From assembly GCA_016841125.1 (NCBI GenBank), contig JAENZU010000031.1, positions 1 through 14,397 on the forward strand: DNA of 14,397 nt, in the 5' to 3' direction. Origin of the DNA: Melioribacter sp. GTDB taxonomy: Bacteria > Bacteroidota > Ignavibacteria > Ignavibacteriales > Melioribacteraceae. The position numbers and the translations under genes are program-made. This document shows, one piece after another, positions 1-7,285 of this stretch. Within the stretch, counting starts at the first letter, position 1. Every line of letters begins with the position of its first letter. The notes under the pieces were generated by a model. The model had not been told where the DNA came from, did not search any database, and saw nothing but the letters and a program-made list of their open reading frames with translations.

Positions 1-54
1 ATACCAATAATTAATAATTGTCAATAATGAACCAAAATTTATACCGAGTCTAAA

Positions 55-2475
55 TTAGTCCTTTTTCTCTTCCAAGTTCCATTTAGCCATCTCCTCCTCA
101 AGCCAGGAGCGGAGTTGATAGTCGTTGTTTAACTCGGCTTCGAAGATATCATCCGGATTTAAATTATTCTTTTCGAGTGTAGAAGTAAATAATTTTGTCG
201 AATGATTCAACTTTTTCTTTTCGACTCTATCGTATTTGTATTCCATCCAATTGAGCAGAATTCTTTTAAAATGTTTATCGTGATGATGTCTGTAATTAGA
301 GATAGACATTTTTCCGTCAATCCAAGTAAAGCTCATTGGGTACTCACGCGGATGGAAAATAACAAAGAACCAGTGCCAAACTAATATTGCAAGTGTAGCC
401 AGTATTGCTTCGTAAAAGTGTATTATTTCACTTACCTTTATCAGCCAAACCGGAGCCCAATCGCCAACGGCTGTAGGGAACCACAATATTAAACCGGTAA
501 CACCCATTACAATAGTACCCCAAATAAGCGCCCAGTATTCTGCTTTTTCAGTATAATCGTATTTATCGAACTCAGGTGCTTTCTTCTTCAGCCTGAGGTA
601 GTACAAAATATTATCTTTGGCAAGTTTCACATCTTCAAATTTCGGAAGCATATTTTTCAATACATCCCTGCCTCTTTCGGTTACGAAAAGATATATAATA
701 TGATAAACTCCGGCAGCCATCATAACCACTGCGGATATTCTATGTATGTTTTGTCTTACGGTTTCTGTCATTCCCAGGCTGTATAAGCCTTCTGACCACC
801 AGCTATTGGGATACTTTAACGCAAACCCGGTTATTGCAAGTATAATAAATGAAGTTAATAAAAATAAATGCTGAATTACTTCGTTTCCTGTAAACCTGGG
901 GATGGTAATTGCATTTTTACTTTTCTGTCTTTTCTTTCGGATCTCAAACACAAATATCAGCAAATTGTGAACAATCATTCCTCCGATGACCAGCACAATA
1001 AGCCAAAAATAAAGATTTGAAACTATTCCCTCTATTTTCCTAGCTTCCTCATTTGTGCTTACATGGGAATAGCTTTCAGCAAAAACTTGTGTAGCGTTAG
1101 GATGACATTTCTGACAAGTCTCTTTTACATTTTCATCATTTATTGTTGAACCTGGGTAAGCAGCTGGTAAAATTTTGTGAACACTGTGGCAGTCAACGCA
1201 CATAGCGGCATCTTCATCACCACGGGCAACTGCCATTCCATGATAGCTATCCCTATATTGCAGTGCTTCCATTCCGCTGCCGCTTGTACGCCTTGAAATC
1301 ATTGGATTTTGATGACACTGATTACATGTTTCATCCTGAATTAGTTTAATTTCGTGACGTTTATTCTCTTTCGAATTTATAGCATCTATAGAATGTTCAG
1401 CGTGGCAGTCATTACATACAGGTGAAGACCGGACACCTTTTAGCGCCTTAATATAGTGAATGGATTCCATATATTCGGCGGCTATTTCCTGATGGCATTT
1501 TCCGCAAGTATTAGGCAAATTTAATGGGGCAATGGTTGAACCTTCCTGAACTACATTCTTAATATTGTGGACACCGTGGCAGGTAGAACAAGTTGGACCT
1601 TCACCCCCATCGCCAACAACTTTGGCGTGTACTGATGTTTCGTAATTTGCTGTGGGCGATTGAACATCAAAGTCGAATTTCTTAGTAATTTTAGGATCAT
1701 CGTGGCATTTGGCACAAGTCATAGGTAAATTCTTTGGTGAAACCGGGCTATTCTCATCGTCGGCTTTTATAATTGAGTGAGAGCCGTGACAATTCCAGCA
1801 ATTTGCCGCCTCATCAATCCCCTCTAAGATTGAAATGCCGTGAATACTCACCCTATGAATTGCAGCAATGTCGGTATGGCAAATATAGCAGTCCGCTTTC
1901 TGAGCAAAGGTAACATTAGCGGGATGGTCATCCAAATTATTTGATATATAGTTGTGGCAATCGGAGCAATTCAAAAAATCATGAACTGATTTGCTCAAAT
2001 TTGCAACTGTTTCCTCCGTATCGTGGCAATCTGCGCAAGTTTCGCTTCCTACTGCTTTAGCATGATACGGGTTTGCAAGCACCATATTTTCGTGGCAGCT
2101 GCCGCAAAATGATTTTGTAATATTTTTGTAAGATGCAATCGGAAAAACATCGTGAGTGCCGTGGCATTGTTTACAAGTAGGAGGGTCCATCTTTATGTGA
2201 GTCAAACGATGATGAATATCAGTTTTAACAACTTCAGCCATATCATCGTGGCAGTCAGCACAGTTTACCTTTTTAACACCGACTTCCATATGTTCTTCAT
2301 CTTTAACATCGGAGTGGCAATCGGCACAATCAAGCACAGCGTGAATAGATTTTTGAGGCAGTGCTTCATGGCAGTCTAAACAATTAAAATCATCTTGTGC
2401 ATGAATAAAAGCAGTAAATAAGAAAAAAAGAGTAGATACTTTTATTATAAGATGGAATCCTTTCTTAACAAGCAT
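55..2475 (-). CDS. 16-heme cytochrome c fused to cytochrome b (CbcL-like architecture)
   Basis: An 806-residue protein with a signal peptide (about 1-26, ending IHAQ). A periplasmic region has 16 CxxCH motifs at residues 32, 50, 72, 101, 124, 147, 170, 196, 226, 254, 296, 324, 354, 384, 426 and 454. Five membrane helices follow at about 484-511, 533-555, 574-598, 645-667 and 678-708. H536, H578, H592, H686 and H701 are candidate b-heme ligands. The charged tail of ~95 residues should be cytoplasmic. A multiheme c domain joined to a HydC/FdnI-type cytochrome b is the layout of Geobacter CbcL, an inner-membrane quinol oxidase used in extracellular electron transfer. CbcL has nine c hemes, so this version is larger and may not be a true orthologue. 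The role inferred here is moving quinol electrons to periplasmic acceptors. An AAAGG ribosome site lies 6 nt before the ATG. The last 54 bases of the window beyond its TAA show no strong terminator. Confidence 0.93.
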   Translation of the reverse strand: MLVKKGFHLIIKVSTLFFLFTAFIHAQDDFNCLDCHEALPQKSIHAVLDCADCHSDVKDEEHMEVGVKKVNCADCHDDMAEVVKTDIHHRLTHIKMDPPTCKQCHGTHDVFPIASYKNITKSFCGSCHENMVLANPYHAKAVGSETCADCHDTEETVANLSKSVHDFLNCSDCHNYISNNLDDHPANVTFAQKADCYICHTDIAAIHRVSIHGISILEGIDEAANCWNCHGSHSIIKADDENSPVSPKNLPMTCAKCHDDPKITKKFDFDVQSPTANYETSVHAKVVGDGGEGPTCSTCHGVHNIKNVVQEGSTIAPLNLPNTCGKCHQEIAAEYMESIHYIKALKGVRSSPVCNDCHAEHSIDAINSKENKRHEIKLIQDETCNQCHQNPMISRRTSGSGMEALQYRDSYHGMAVARGDEDAAMCVDCHSVHKILPAAYPGSTINDENVKETCQKCHPNATQVFAESYSHVSTNEEARKIEGIVSNLYFWLIVLVIGGMIVHNLLIFVFEIRKKRQKSKNAITIPRFTGNEVIQHLFLLTSFIILAITGFALKYPNSWWSEGLYSLGMTETVRQNIHRISAVVMMAAGVYHIIYLFVTERGRDVLKNMLPKFEDVKLAKDNILYYLRLKKKAPEFDKYDYTEKAEYWALIWGTIVMGVTGLILWFPTAVGDWAPVWLIKVSEIIHFYEAILATLAILVWHWFFVIFHPREYPMSFTWIDGKMSISNYRHHHDKHFKRILLNWMEYKYDRVEKKKLNHSTKLFTSTLEKNNLNPDDIFEAELNNDYQLRSWLEEEMAKWNLEEKKD

Positions 2476-2494
2476 TATATACCTTTATTGAAAA

Positions 2495-3388
2495 TTATTT
2501 ATAGACAAATAACATTGAATAAATTATCATTATAACTGTTAATAAACCTGTTGTTAGTGCAGTAAAACCGAAAATTCTGGCAGTCCTTATAAACCAAGCC
2601 GGAGGAGCATCAACAATTCGGCTATCCAGTTCTCCCTTCTCCAGTAAAATTTTATACTGTCGCGGTCTGTCTTCAGCAAAATCTTCAAATTTTTCCGAAC
2701 CGGTGAAGATAACCATGTCCATCGGGAATTTATCAGGACGGAAGTGAGTGTTAAAAAAATGAACGGTGAAAATAAATCCGGTTGCCAGCAGAGCTTCGTC
2801 ACTATGAATAATAGTTGAAACATTTATTATCCAGCCGGGGAAACCTAAACTCGTAAAAAATTCTGGAAACCAGAGCACTAATCCTGTCATACCAATAACA
2901 GCAACGCCCCAAAATACAGCGAAGTAGTCAAATTTTTCCCAGTAGGTCCACCTGCCGTAGGCGGGTCTCGGGCCCATTCCTAAAAACCATTTGAAAGTTC
3001 CGATTAATTCAATCAGATCCTGTTTTCTAGGCACCATACTGTTTTCGCCGGTAATCATATATTTTAGCGAAACTTTTTTCTTAGTACGTTTTCTCAACAG
3101 ATAATGAATATGGAGAACGAAATAAGTAAAAGTCAAAACAGCTGCAACTCTATGAAGAAAACCTGTAACTTCATACCCGCCTAGTAAAGATGAAATAAAT
3201 TGAAACACCGCAACATCGGCAAATTTAATTACCATTCCGGTAACCGCGAGAGTTAAGAAGCTTAATATTACCATTAGATGCAAAATTCTAGAATAACCAT
3301 CAAAACGCTGGTAATATTTTCCCTTATATTTTTCAGGTAATTCTATATGTGTACTAGCTTGATCTTTTTGTTGAGTATTTTCAGCCAT
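2495..3388 (-). CDS. Diheme-type membrane cytochrome b (HydC/FdnI-like)
   Basis: A 297-residue integral membrane protein with five predicted helices (about 34-55, 74-98, 153-175, 186-211, 266-293). Helix histidines H37, H79, H93/H95, H195 and H210 are the expected axial ligands for two b hemes. It belongs to the hydrogenase/formate dehydrogenase cytochrome b group, which takes electrons from quinol or gives them to quinone. The segments WGVAVIGMTGLVLWFP (160-175) and IINVSTIIHSDEALLAT (187-203) closely match the cytochrome b half of the next gene, so the two are paralogues. It has an AAAGG ribosome site 9 nt before the ATG and sits 5 nt after the 23-heme cytochrome and 19 nt before the fused gene, which indicates one operon. 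Its likely partner is the anchored multiheme cytochrome upstream. Confidence 0.92.
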   Translation of the reverse strand: MAENTQQKDQASTHIELPEKYKGKYYQRFDGYSRILHLMVILSFLTLAVTGMVIKFADVAVFQFISSLLGGYEVTGFLHRVAAVLTFTYFVLHIHYLLRKRTKKKVSLKYMITGENSMVPRKQDLIELIGTFKWFLGMGPRPAYGRWTYWEKFDYFAVFWGVAVIGMTGLVLWFPEFFTSLGFPGWIINVSTIIHSDEALLATGFIFTVHFFNTHFRPDKFPMDMVIFTGSEKFEDFAEDRPRQYKILLEKGELDSRIVDAPPAWFIRTARIFGFTALTTGLLTVIMIIYSMLFVYK

Positions 3389-3393
3389 TATTA

Positions 3394-5265
3394 TTAACCT
3401 TTCTTACTCTTTTGTTTTCTTTTTTTATTTTCGGCGAGTGATCTGGGCAGCCATAACAGTGTGTGCAATCCAAAGAATGTGAAAGTAGTAACCAGCAAAA
3501 TGGTCATTGCCCAGAAGGTATAATATAGTATTGGGAATTTTTTCCTATCGTGATGCGTCGCGTGAGTCAGATAACCGACAAACTTCCTGTTCGAATTTGG
3601 GTGGCATGTTTGGCAAGTTTGAATAATATTCTCTCTGCTCAATGTGCTTTCCGGGTTATATTGCGGAAGTATATTGTGAGATCCGTGACAATCATGACAT
3701 TTTGCAGTTTTTGCCGAACCTAAAATGCTCACTTTACCGTGGAAGGTTTCGAAATAAGTTTTAGTAACTTCTTCATGGCATTCACCGCACTGCATCAGAA
3801 TTGTCTGCCTAAAATCATTTCTGTCAACTCTTTCTATTGTATGGGAAGAATGGCAATCTTTACAAGTCGGCAATTTTTTATCTGAATCGGAAACATCCGG
3901 GTGGTGAATACTTTTTCTAAATTTTTCATAAATCCCTTGGTGGCATTTAGCACAAGTTGCTGCTATATTATTTTCATGAACCGCCGACATCGGATCGGAG
4001 GCCTTCAATTCTCTGTGGCTGGAATGGCAGTCAACACAGGATGCTGTTACCGTCAACCCGCTTTCGAGTAAACCCTTTCCGTGGATACTCATTGAATAAT
4101 CAATCAGCACATCATCCATAAATTCGGGATCTGCCGATAAAGCTGTTTTATGACCGTGACACTCACCGCATAATTCCGGAATGTTTGTTTGGAATGTGGG
4201 TGAATTAACATTGCTCTTTTTCATAATGCCGTGTTTACCGTGGCATGATTGGCAGGTTGGTGCATTTTTGTTTCCTGCTTTAGAAACTTTTCCGTGCTCG
4301 CTTATTTGGTAATCCGAAACTTGAGATTCGTGACAAATTGAGCAATCTACTTTACCGCTGTTTAAACAAATTGGGTTATTTGTAATTGAAATATTCGTGT
4401 GACACTTTATGCAAGAATTGTCTTTGTGAGCCGAGTTGTTATGCTCATTGATGTCAACAAATAATGAAACTTTTTTACCGTCAACCGTCATTGAAAGATT
4501 TTTATCCGAATGGCATTTCATGCAAATATCATTTCTGAAATCCTGTTGATAAACTACTCTTCTTGCCTTGTGAGGCTGATGGCAATCGATACAGGCAGGA
4601 ATTTTGTGCGGTTCTTTTTCCCAAAGTTCGCCATTAATAACTTTTACGTGAACACTTTCAATTTGCCTATGACACTGGGTACATGTTGATGCAATATTTT
4701 TGCGGTTTATTGATGATTCCGGATTTTCGTGAGGCAATATACTATGCGAAAAGTGACAGCTTGTACAAACTGCGGTAACAATCAGCCCGCGCTTTAACAA
4801 TCCTTCACCGTGGATTGATTCGGAATAATCTTCTAAAATATGATTTTGGCTTACAGTGCTTAATTTGGAAACTTGCGTCCCCTCTTTATGACACGATCCG
4901 CATAAAGCAGGAATATTCATTACATATATTTTTGAATTCTCGTCGGTCGGAGGTAGAATATTATGACTGCCGTGACATTTAATACAAGTAGGAGCAAGTA
5001 ATTTATTATGCAAAACCGCTTTGCCGTGCAGACTCGATTCGAATTTTTGAGCTTCCGGTTCATGGCATTTTTCACAAACCGCCAACGACTCTTTACCGCT
5101 TGTAACCGGAACATTTATGGTATGTGCCGAACCGTTATGGCAATCGACACAAGTGGCATTTTGTTTCCCTTCACTATTGGACTGAGCATGAGAACTTTTA
5201 AGAAATGTTTTTACCGATGCCTGCTTATGACAAGACAAACAGAGCTGCTGCTCATTTTTCTTCAT
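3394..5265 (-). CDS. C-terminal part of the interrupted multiheme cytochrome c, 19 hemes plus membrane anchor
   Basis: Contains 19 CxxCH motifs in about 550 residues, so the uninterrupted protein would carry 23. There is no signal peptide at the apparent start (ATG 5265, or TTG 5268). Cytochrome c maturation needs export, so this part cannot function unless translated as one chain with the upstream 112 residues. The reading frame is otherwise intact. A two-fold internal duplication is visible: the SIHG..GLL..GL.VTA.C..CH..H block occurs around residues 151-200 and again at 394-443, numbered from TTG 5268. A membrane helix at about 578-606 followed by a basic tail (KKRKQKSKK) anchors it with the hemes outside. 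Its last heme and anchor (CQTCHPNS... and the helix) match residues 454-520 of the fused cytochrome at 55-2475. The cytochrome b gene follows after 5 nt, so the pair resembles a CbcA/CbcB-like quinol-oxidising complex. The stop is TAA. Confidence 0.8.
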   Translation of the reverse strand: MKKNEQQLCLSCHKQASVKTFLKSSHAQSNSEGKQNATCVDCHNGSAHTINVPVTSGKESLAVCEKCHEPEAQKFESSLHGKAVLHNKLLAPTCIKCHGSHNILPPTDENSKIYVMNIPALCGSCHKEGTQVSKLSTVSQNHILEDYSESIHGEGLLKRGLIVTAVCTSCHFSHSILPHENPESSINRKNIASTCTQCHRQIESVHVKVINGELWEKEPHKIPACIDCHQPHKARRVVYQQDFRNDICMKCHSDKNLSMTVDGKKVSLFVDINEHNNSAHKDNSCIKCHTNISITNNPICLNSGKVDCSICHESQVSDYQISEHGKVSKAGNKNAPTCQSCHGKHGIMKKSNVNSPTFQTNIPELCGECHGHKTALSADPEFMDDVLIDYSMSIHGKGLLESGLTVTASCVDCHSSHRELKASDPMSAVHENNIAATCAKCHQGIYEKFRKSIHHPDVSDSDKKLPTCKDCHSSHTIERVDRNDFRQTILMQCGECHEEVTKTYFETFHGKVSILGSAKTAKCHDCHGSHNILPQYNPESTLSRENIIQTCQTCHPNSNRKFVGYLTHATHHDRKKFPILYYTFWAMTILLVTTFTFFGLHTLLWLPRSLAENKKRKQKSKKG

Positions 5266-5304
5266 CAAAGATGCTTCTGATATCTCATGTTTTGAATGAC
5301 ACTG

Positions 5305-5307
5305 CTA
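5305..5307 (-). other. In-frame amber codon inside a CxxCH heme motif
   Basis: The minus strand reads TGT-TAG-CAG-TGT-CAT, i.e. Cys-stop-Gln-Cys-His, with open frame on both sides. It is the only TAG ending any reading frame I consider real here. A single C-to-T change from CAG (Gln) would explain it, and the equivalent motif in the downstream internal repeat is CQSCH. Nonsense mutation, sequencing error and genuine readthrough all remain possible. Confidence 0.85.
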
Positions 5308-5643
5308 ACAATCCAAATTGCGTATGCCGTGAATACTTTCTTTGAAAGCTTCCGTATCGTGACAATTAGAGCATTCAACCTTATAAATTTTTTCGCCTTC
5401 TCTGTGAGGCATTTCTTCGGGGTCAAAATCTTCGTGACAGTCCGTACACCCTAAACCGGCATGAACCGATTCTGAAAATTTTTCGGAATGAATGAAAAGC
5501 GAGACTTCTTTACCATTACGTTCGAGTGTCAATTCCTCATCGGAGTGACAGATCAGACATTCTTCCGTTTGAGAAAATATATTCAAATGAAAAAATATTA
5601 TCAGAAAAATTGCTAAACTAAAAAGTCTTCGAAAAGAATTCAT
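5305..5643 (-). CDS. N-terminal part of an interrupted 23-heme cytochrome c (signal peptide and first hemes)
   Basis: The ATG at 5643 begins a 112-residue reading frame with a signal peptide (hydrophobic LFSLAIFLIIFFHL, cleavage near FSQ). Three intact CxxCH motifs follow (CLICH, CTDCH, CSNCH). It then stops at TAG exactly after the first Cys of a fourth motif. The next codons in the same frame read Q-C-H and continue into the 624-residue frame downstream, so this is the head of one longer protein, about 748 residues if the stop is read through. The segment CLICHSDEEL...VSLFIH is repeated inside the downstream part (CMKCHSDKNL...VSLFVD), confirming common ancestry. A GTG at 5670 would add nine residues ahead of the signal peptide and is less likely; the ATG has only a weak GAAGAA ribosome site. 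Alone, the product would be a small tri-heme secreted fragment. Confidence 0.75.
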   Translation of the reverse strand: MNSFRRLFSLAIFLIIFFHLNIFSQTEECLICHSDEELTLERNGKEVSLFIHSEKFSESVHAGLGCTDCHEDFDPEEMPHREGEKIYKVECSNCHDTEAFKESIHGIRNLDC

Positions 5644-5706
5644 TTTTTCTTCAAAAAATATTGATGACACCAGATTTAATTTACTGTTTACGATTCAAAT
5701 GATTTA

Positions 5707-5721
5707 TAGTCTAAAAGACTA
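5707..5721. promoter_or_regulatory. Dyad TAGTCT-AAA-AGACTA at the predicted transcript start
   Basis: Six-base perfect arms with a 3-nt centre, just downstream of the candidate start of the second cytochrome transcript. It contains AGTCTAAA, also present on the minus strand in the palindrome before the kinase (9962-9978). A possible operator. On the plus strand it is followed by TTTTT and could look like a terminator, but no plus-strand gene precedes it. Confidence 0.35.
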
Positions 5722-5730
5722 CTTTTTATC

Positions 5731-5759
5731 GTAATATTACTTGATGAGTTTACTATCAA
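5731..5759 (-). promoter_or_regulatory. Candidate promoter for the second cytochrome module
   Basis: The minus strand has TTGATA (5754-5759), 17 bp, then TATTAC (5731-5736), giving a start near 5724 and an ~80-nt leader. It was found by eye. The exact 17-bp spacing and the position at the head of a co-directional gene set support it. Confidence 0.35.
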
Positions 5760-5962
5760 AAATCGTGCGCAAAAGAAACTTATAATTGTCCCGAAAACAC
5801 GGTACAATTTTATTGAAATTCTTATTTCCCATTCGAACGAATAATTTGATTTTCAATTGTGAGAATTTAGTTTAAATATCTTTTTATCTAATAAATAAAA
5901 TTTAAACTTTAATTTTCTCATGACTAAAAAGAACAACATCCAATAATAGGATAAAAGAGTGT

Positions 5963-5982
5963 AATATCTTGTCAAAGATATT
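5963..5982. promoter_or_regulatory. Inverted repeat element, copy 2 (AATATCTT-N4-AAGATATT)
   Basis: Perfect 8-bp arms around GTCA on the plus strand. Read on the minus strand, TATCTTTGACAAGATATT differs at only 2 of 18 positions from the plus-strand element at 13436-13453. It lies about 320 nt upstream of the interrupted cytochrome and about 90 nt after the regulator stop. There is no U-tract, so an operator or activator site is more likely than a terminator. Confidence 0.4.
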
Positions 5983-6070
5983 GAGAATAAAATTATTTGT
6001 CAATAACAAATATTCTTTACGAAAATAAAATTATATTTTATTCCTTTACCTCTAAATCATCAGCACAAAA

Positions 6071-7243
6071 TCAATCTTCTCTTGTAAAGAATTTTGAAGC
6101 CAATCTATCCCAATTAAGATCGTCAAGGTTTTCGAACTGACCAAGTAAAAGAGTATCTTCCTCATACTCTCCTTCTTTTCGCGAATCGGAAAGGGCTTTA
6201 TTAATTTCTTTCTGATACTCTTCAATTTCACTCTGGTAAAAATCGACCGCGCTGCTGCCGATTTTCAATCCGCGAATTTCCGAGTCAATATTCTCTGCAT
6301 CAATAATACATATCCAGTTTTTATCGTAAACGTTAAAATCTAATGGCTCCGGATTTTCAGCGAGCAAGTTGTTCAATTTTGCCACTTGTCCGCTTACCGG
6401 GGATTTAACCGAAATACTTCTTCTTCCCTGTTTTATACTGAATAAAGCCTGCCCCTTTTGAATATTCATTCCAAGATTAGGCAATTCAATACCATCAATT
6501 TTTCCGATGCATTTTTTAGCAAAATCATCTAATCCTACTTTAACGGTTCCTTTTTCTTCCAATGCAGCCCAGCTGTGTCCTTCAGCAATAAACACTCCCC
6601 CCGGAATAGCGAATTCTTCCTTTTGCGCTTTCATACTTTCGGATAAGTGTTTAATATGTACTTTAGGTTTTAACTGCTTGCGAATTTTATCCTGTCTTCT
6701 TATTAAAAATTTCTTTACGAGATCGAGCAATTCATCTTCAGTAAAAGGTTTTTGAATGTAATCCATTGCTCCGTATTTCATAGTTTCAACCGCAGATTCC
6801 ACCGAAGCGTAACCTGTGATAATAATTACGTCAATATCGGGGCGCAAATGTTTAACCGATTTACAGACATCTTCACCGCTCATTTCGGGCATTTTGAGAT
6901 CGGTAAATACAAAATCGTAATGGTGGGATTGGATAAGGCCCAAAGCTTCCTGCCCGTTTTCAACTGTATCAATCGAATAGCCGTCTAAAACTAAAATTTT
7001 TCTAAAACTGTCTAATATTACAGCTTCATCATCAACACAAAGAATTTTGGCTTTCGGGTTTTCAACTTCGGCACGTTTGAGTGTTTTAGCTTCACTGCTG
7101 AAATCTAAATTTAAGCTTACTTTAAGTATCTCTTCCCGTTCTTCTTTTAATTTTTTCTCCCTCCTATTCTTAACTATCATTCGGATCAGGTAATCTCCAA
7201 TGACGAAAAGGATAAACGCAATTAATAAAAATAAAAGTGCCAT
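6071..7243 (-). CDS. Membrane-anchored response regulator with GcvH-like domain
   Basis: A 390-residue protein beginning with one hydrophobic helix (2-20, then basic residues RMIVKNRREKK), which would tether it to the cytoplasmic membrane. The receiver domain spans about 65-180: D71/D72, phospho-acceptor D115 (FTD), T143 (IITGYAS) and K165 (QKPF). A GcvH-like domain spans ~213-318 and is clearer than in the preceding gene: GHSWAALE at 222-229, VKVGLDDFAKK at 234-244, IELPNLG at 252-258 and SPVSGQV at 281-287. The lipoyl-lysine position is R274. A charged helical tail rich in Glu and Lys (about 325-390) follows. No DNA-binding domain is present. The ATG at 7243 has GGAG 9 nt upstream and lies 42 nt after the first regulator. 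It is a paralogue of that gene and probably receives phosphate from the same kinase, acting at the membrane where the respiratory complexes sit. It is the only gene here ending in TGA. Confidence 0.9.
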   Translation of the reverse strand: MALLFLLIAFILFVIGDYLIRMIVKNRREKKLKEEREEILKVSLNLDFSSEAKTLKRAEVENPKAKILCVDDEAVILDSFRKILVLDGYSIDTVENGQEALGLIQSHHYDFVFTDLKMPEMSGEDVCKSVKHLRPDIDVIIITGYASVESAVETMKYGAMDYIQKPFTEDELLDLVKKFLIRRQDKIRKQLKPKVHIKHLSESMKAQKEEFAIPGGVFIAEGHSWAALEEKGTVKVGLDDFAKKCIGKIDGIELPNLGMNIQKGQALFSIKQGRRSISVKSPVSGQVAKLNNLLAENPEPLDFNVYDKNWICIIDAENIDSEIRGLKIGSSAVDFYQSEIEEYQKEINKALSDSRKEGEYEEDTLLLGQFENLDDLNWDRLASKFFTRED

Positions 7244-7285
7244 TTAATGAATCTCCATTTTATATAAATTTTAAGTGTTTACTTT

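Larger units (their letters stand above)
5644..6070. other. ~430-bp non-coding region before the second cytochrome module
   Basis: I see no supported gene here; composition is strongly AT-rich. Contents in transcription order: an AT-only inverted repeat (AATAAAAT-TAT-ATTTTATT, 6024-6042) about 30 nt after the regulator stop, possibly a weak terminator; an 8-bp perfect inverted repeat at 5963-5982 that matches an element upstream of the first module; a candidate promoter at 5731-5759; and a TAGTCT-AAA-AGACTA dyad at 5707-5721. The GTG at 5670 could extend the following gene, but the ATG at 5643 places the signal peptide correctly. Confidence 0.6.

Noticed and set aside
1080..2400. Regularly recurring short words such as gtggcaatc and tgacac across the cytochrome genes, resembling a repeat array
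   Set aside because: They are the reverse complement of CxxCH codons (TGY-N6-TGY-CAY) at irregular spacing in open reading frames; not a CRISPR array or DNA-level repeat.
5305..5307. Selenocysteine recoding at the in-frame stop
   Set aside because: The codon is TAG, not TGA, and it occupies an x position of CxxCH rather than a catalytic Cys.
5305..5307. Pyrrolysine insertion at the TAG as the preferred explanation
   Set aside because: No pyl gene or suppressor tRNA is in the window, the host looks bacterial, and one base change from CAG explains the stop; kept only as an alternative to test.
5707..5725. Rho-independent terminator on the plus strand (hairpin then TTTTT)
   Set aside because: No plus-strand gene lies upstream and the stem is only six pairs; a promoter-linked dyad on the minus strand fits better.
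6024..6042. Terminator after the membrane-anchored regulator
   Set aside because: The 8-bp arms are entirely A/T, so the hairpin would be unstable and no clear U-tract follows; noted only within the intergenic entry.
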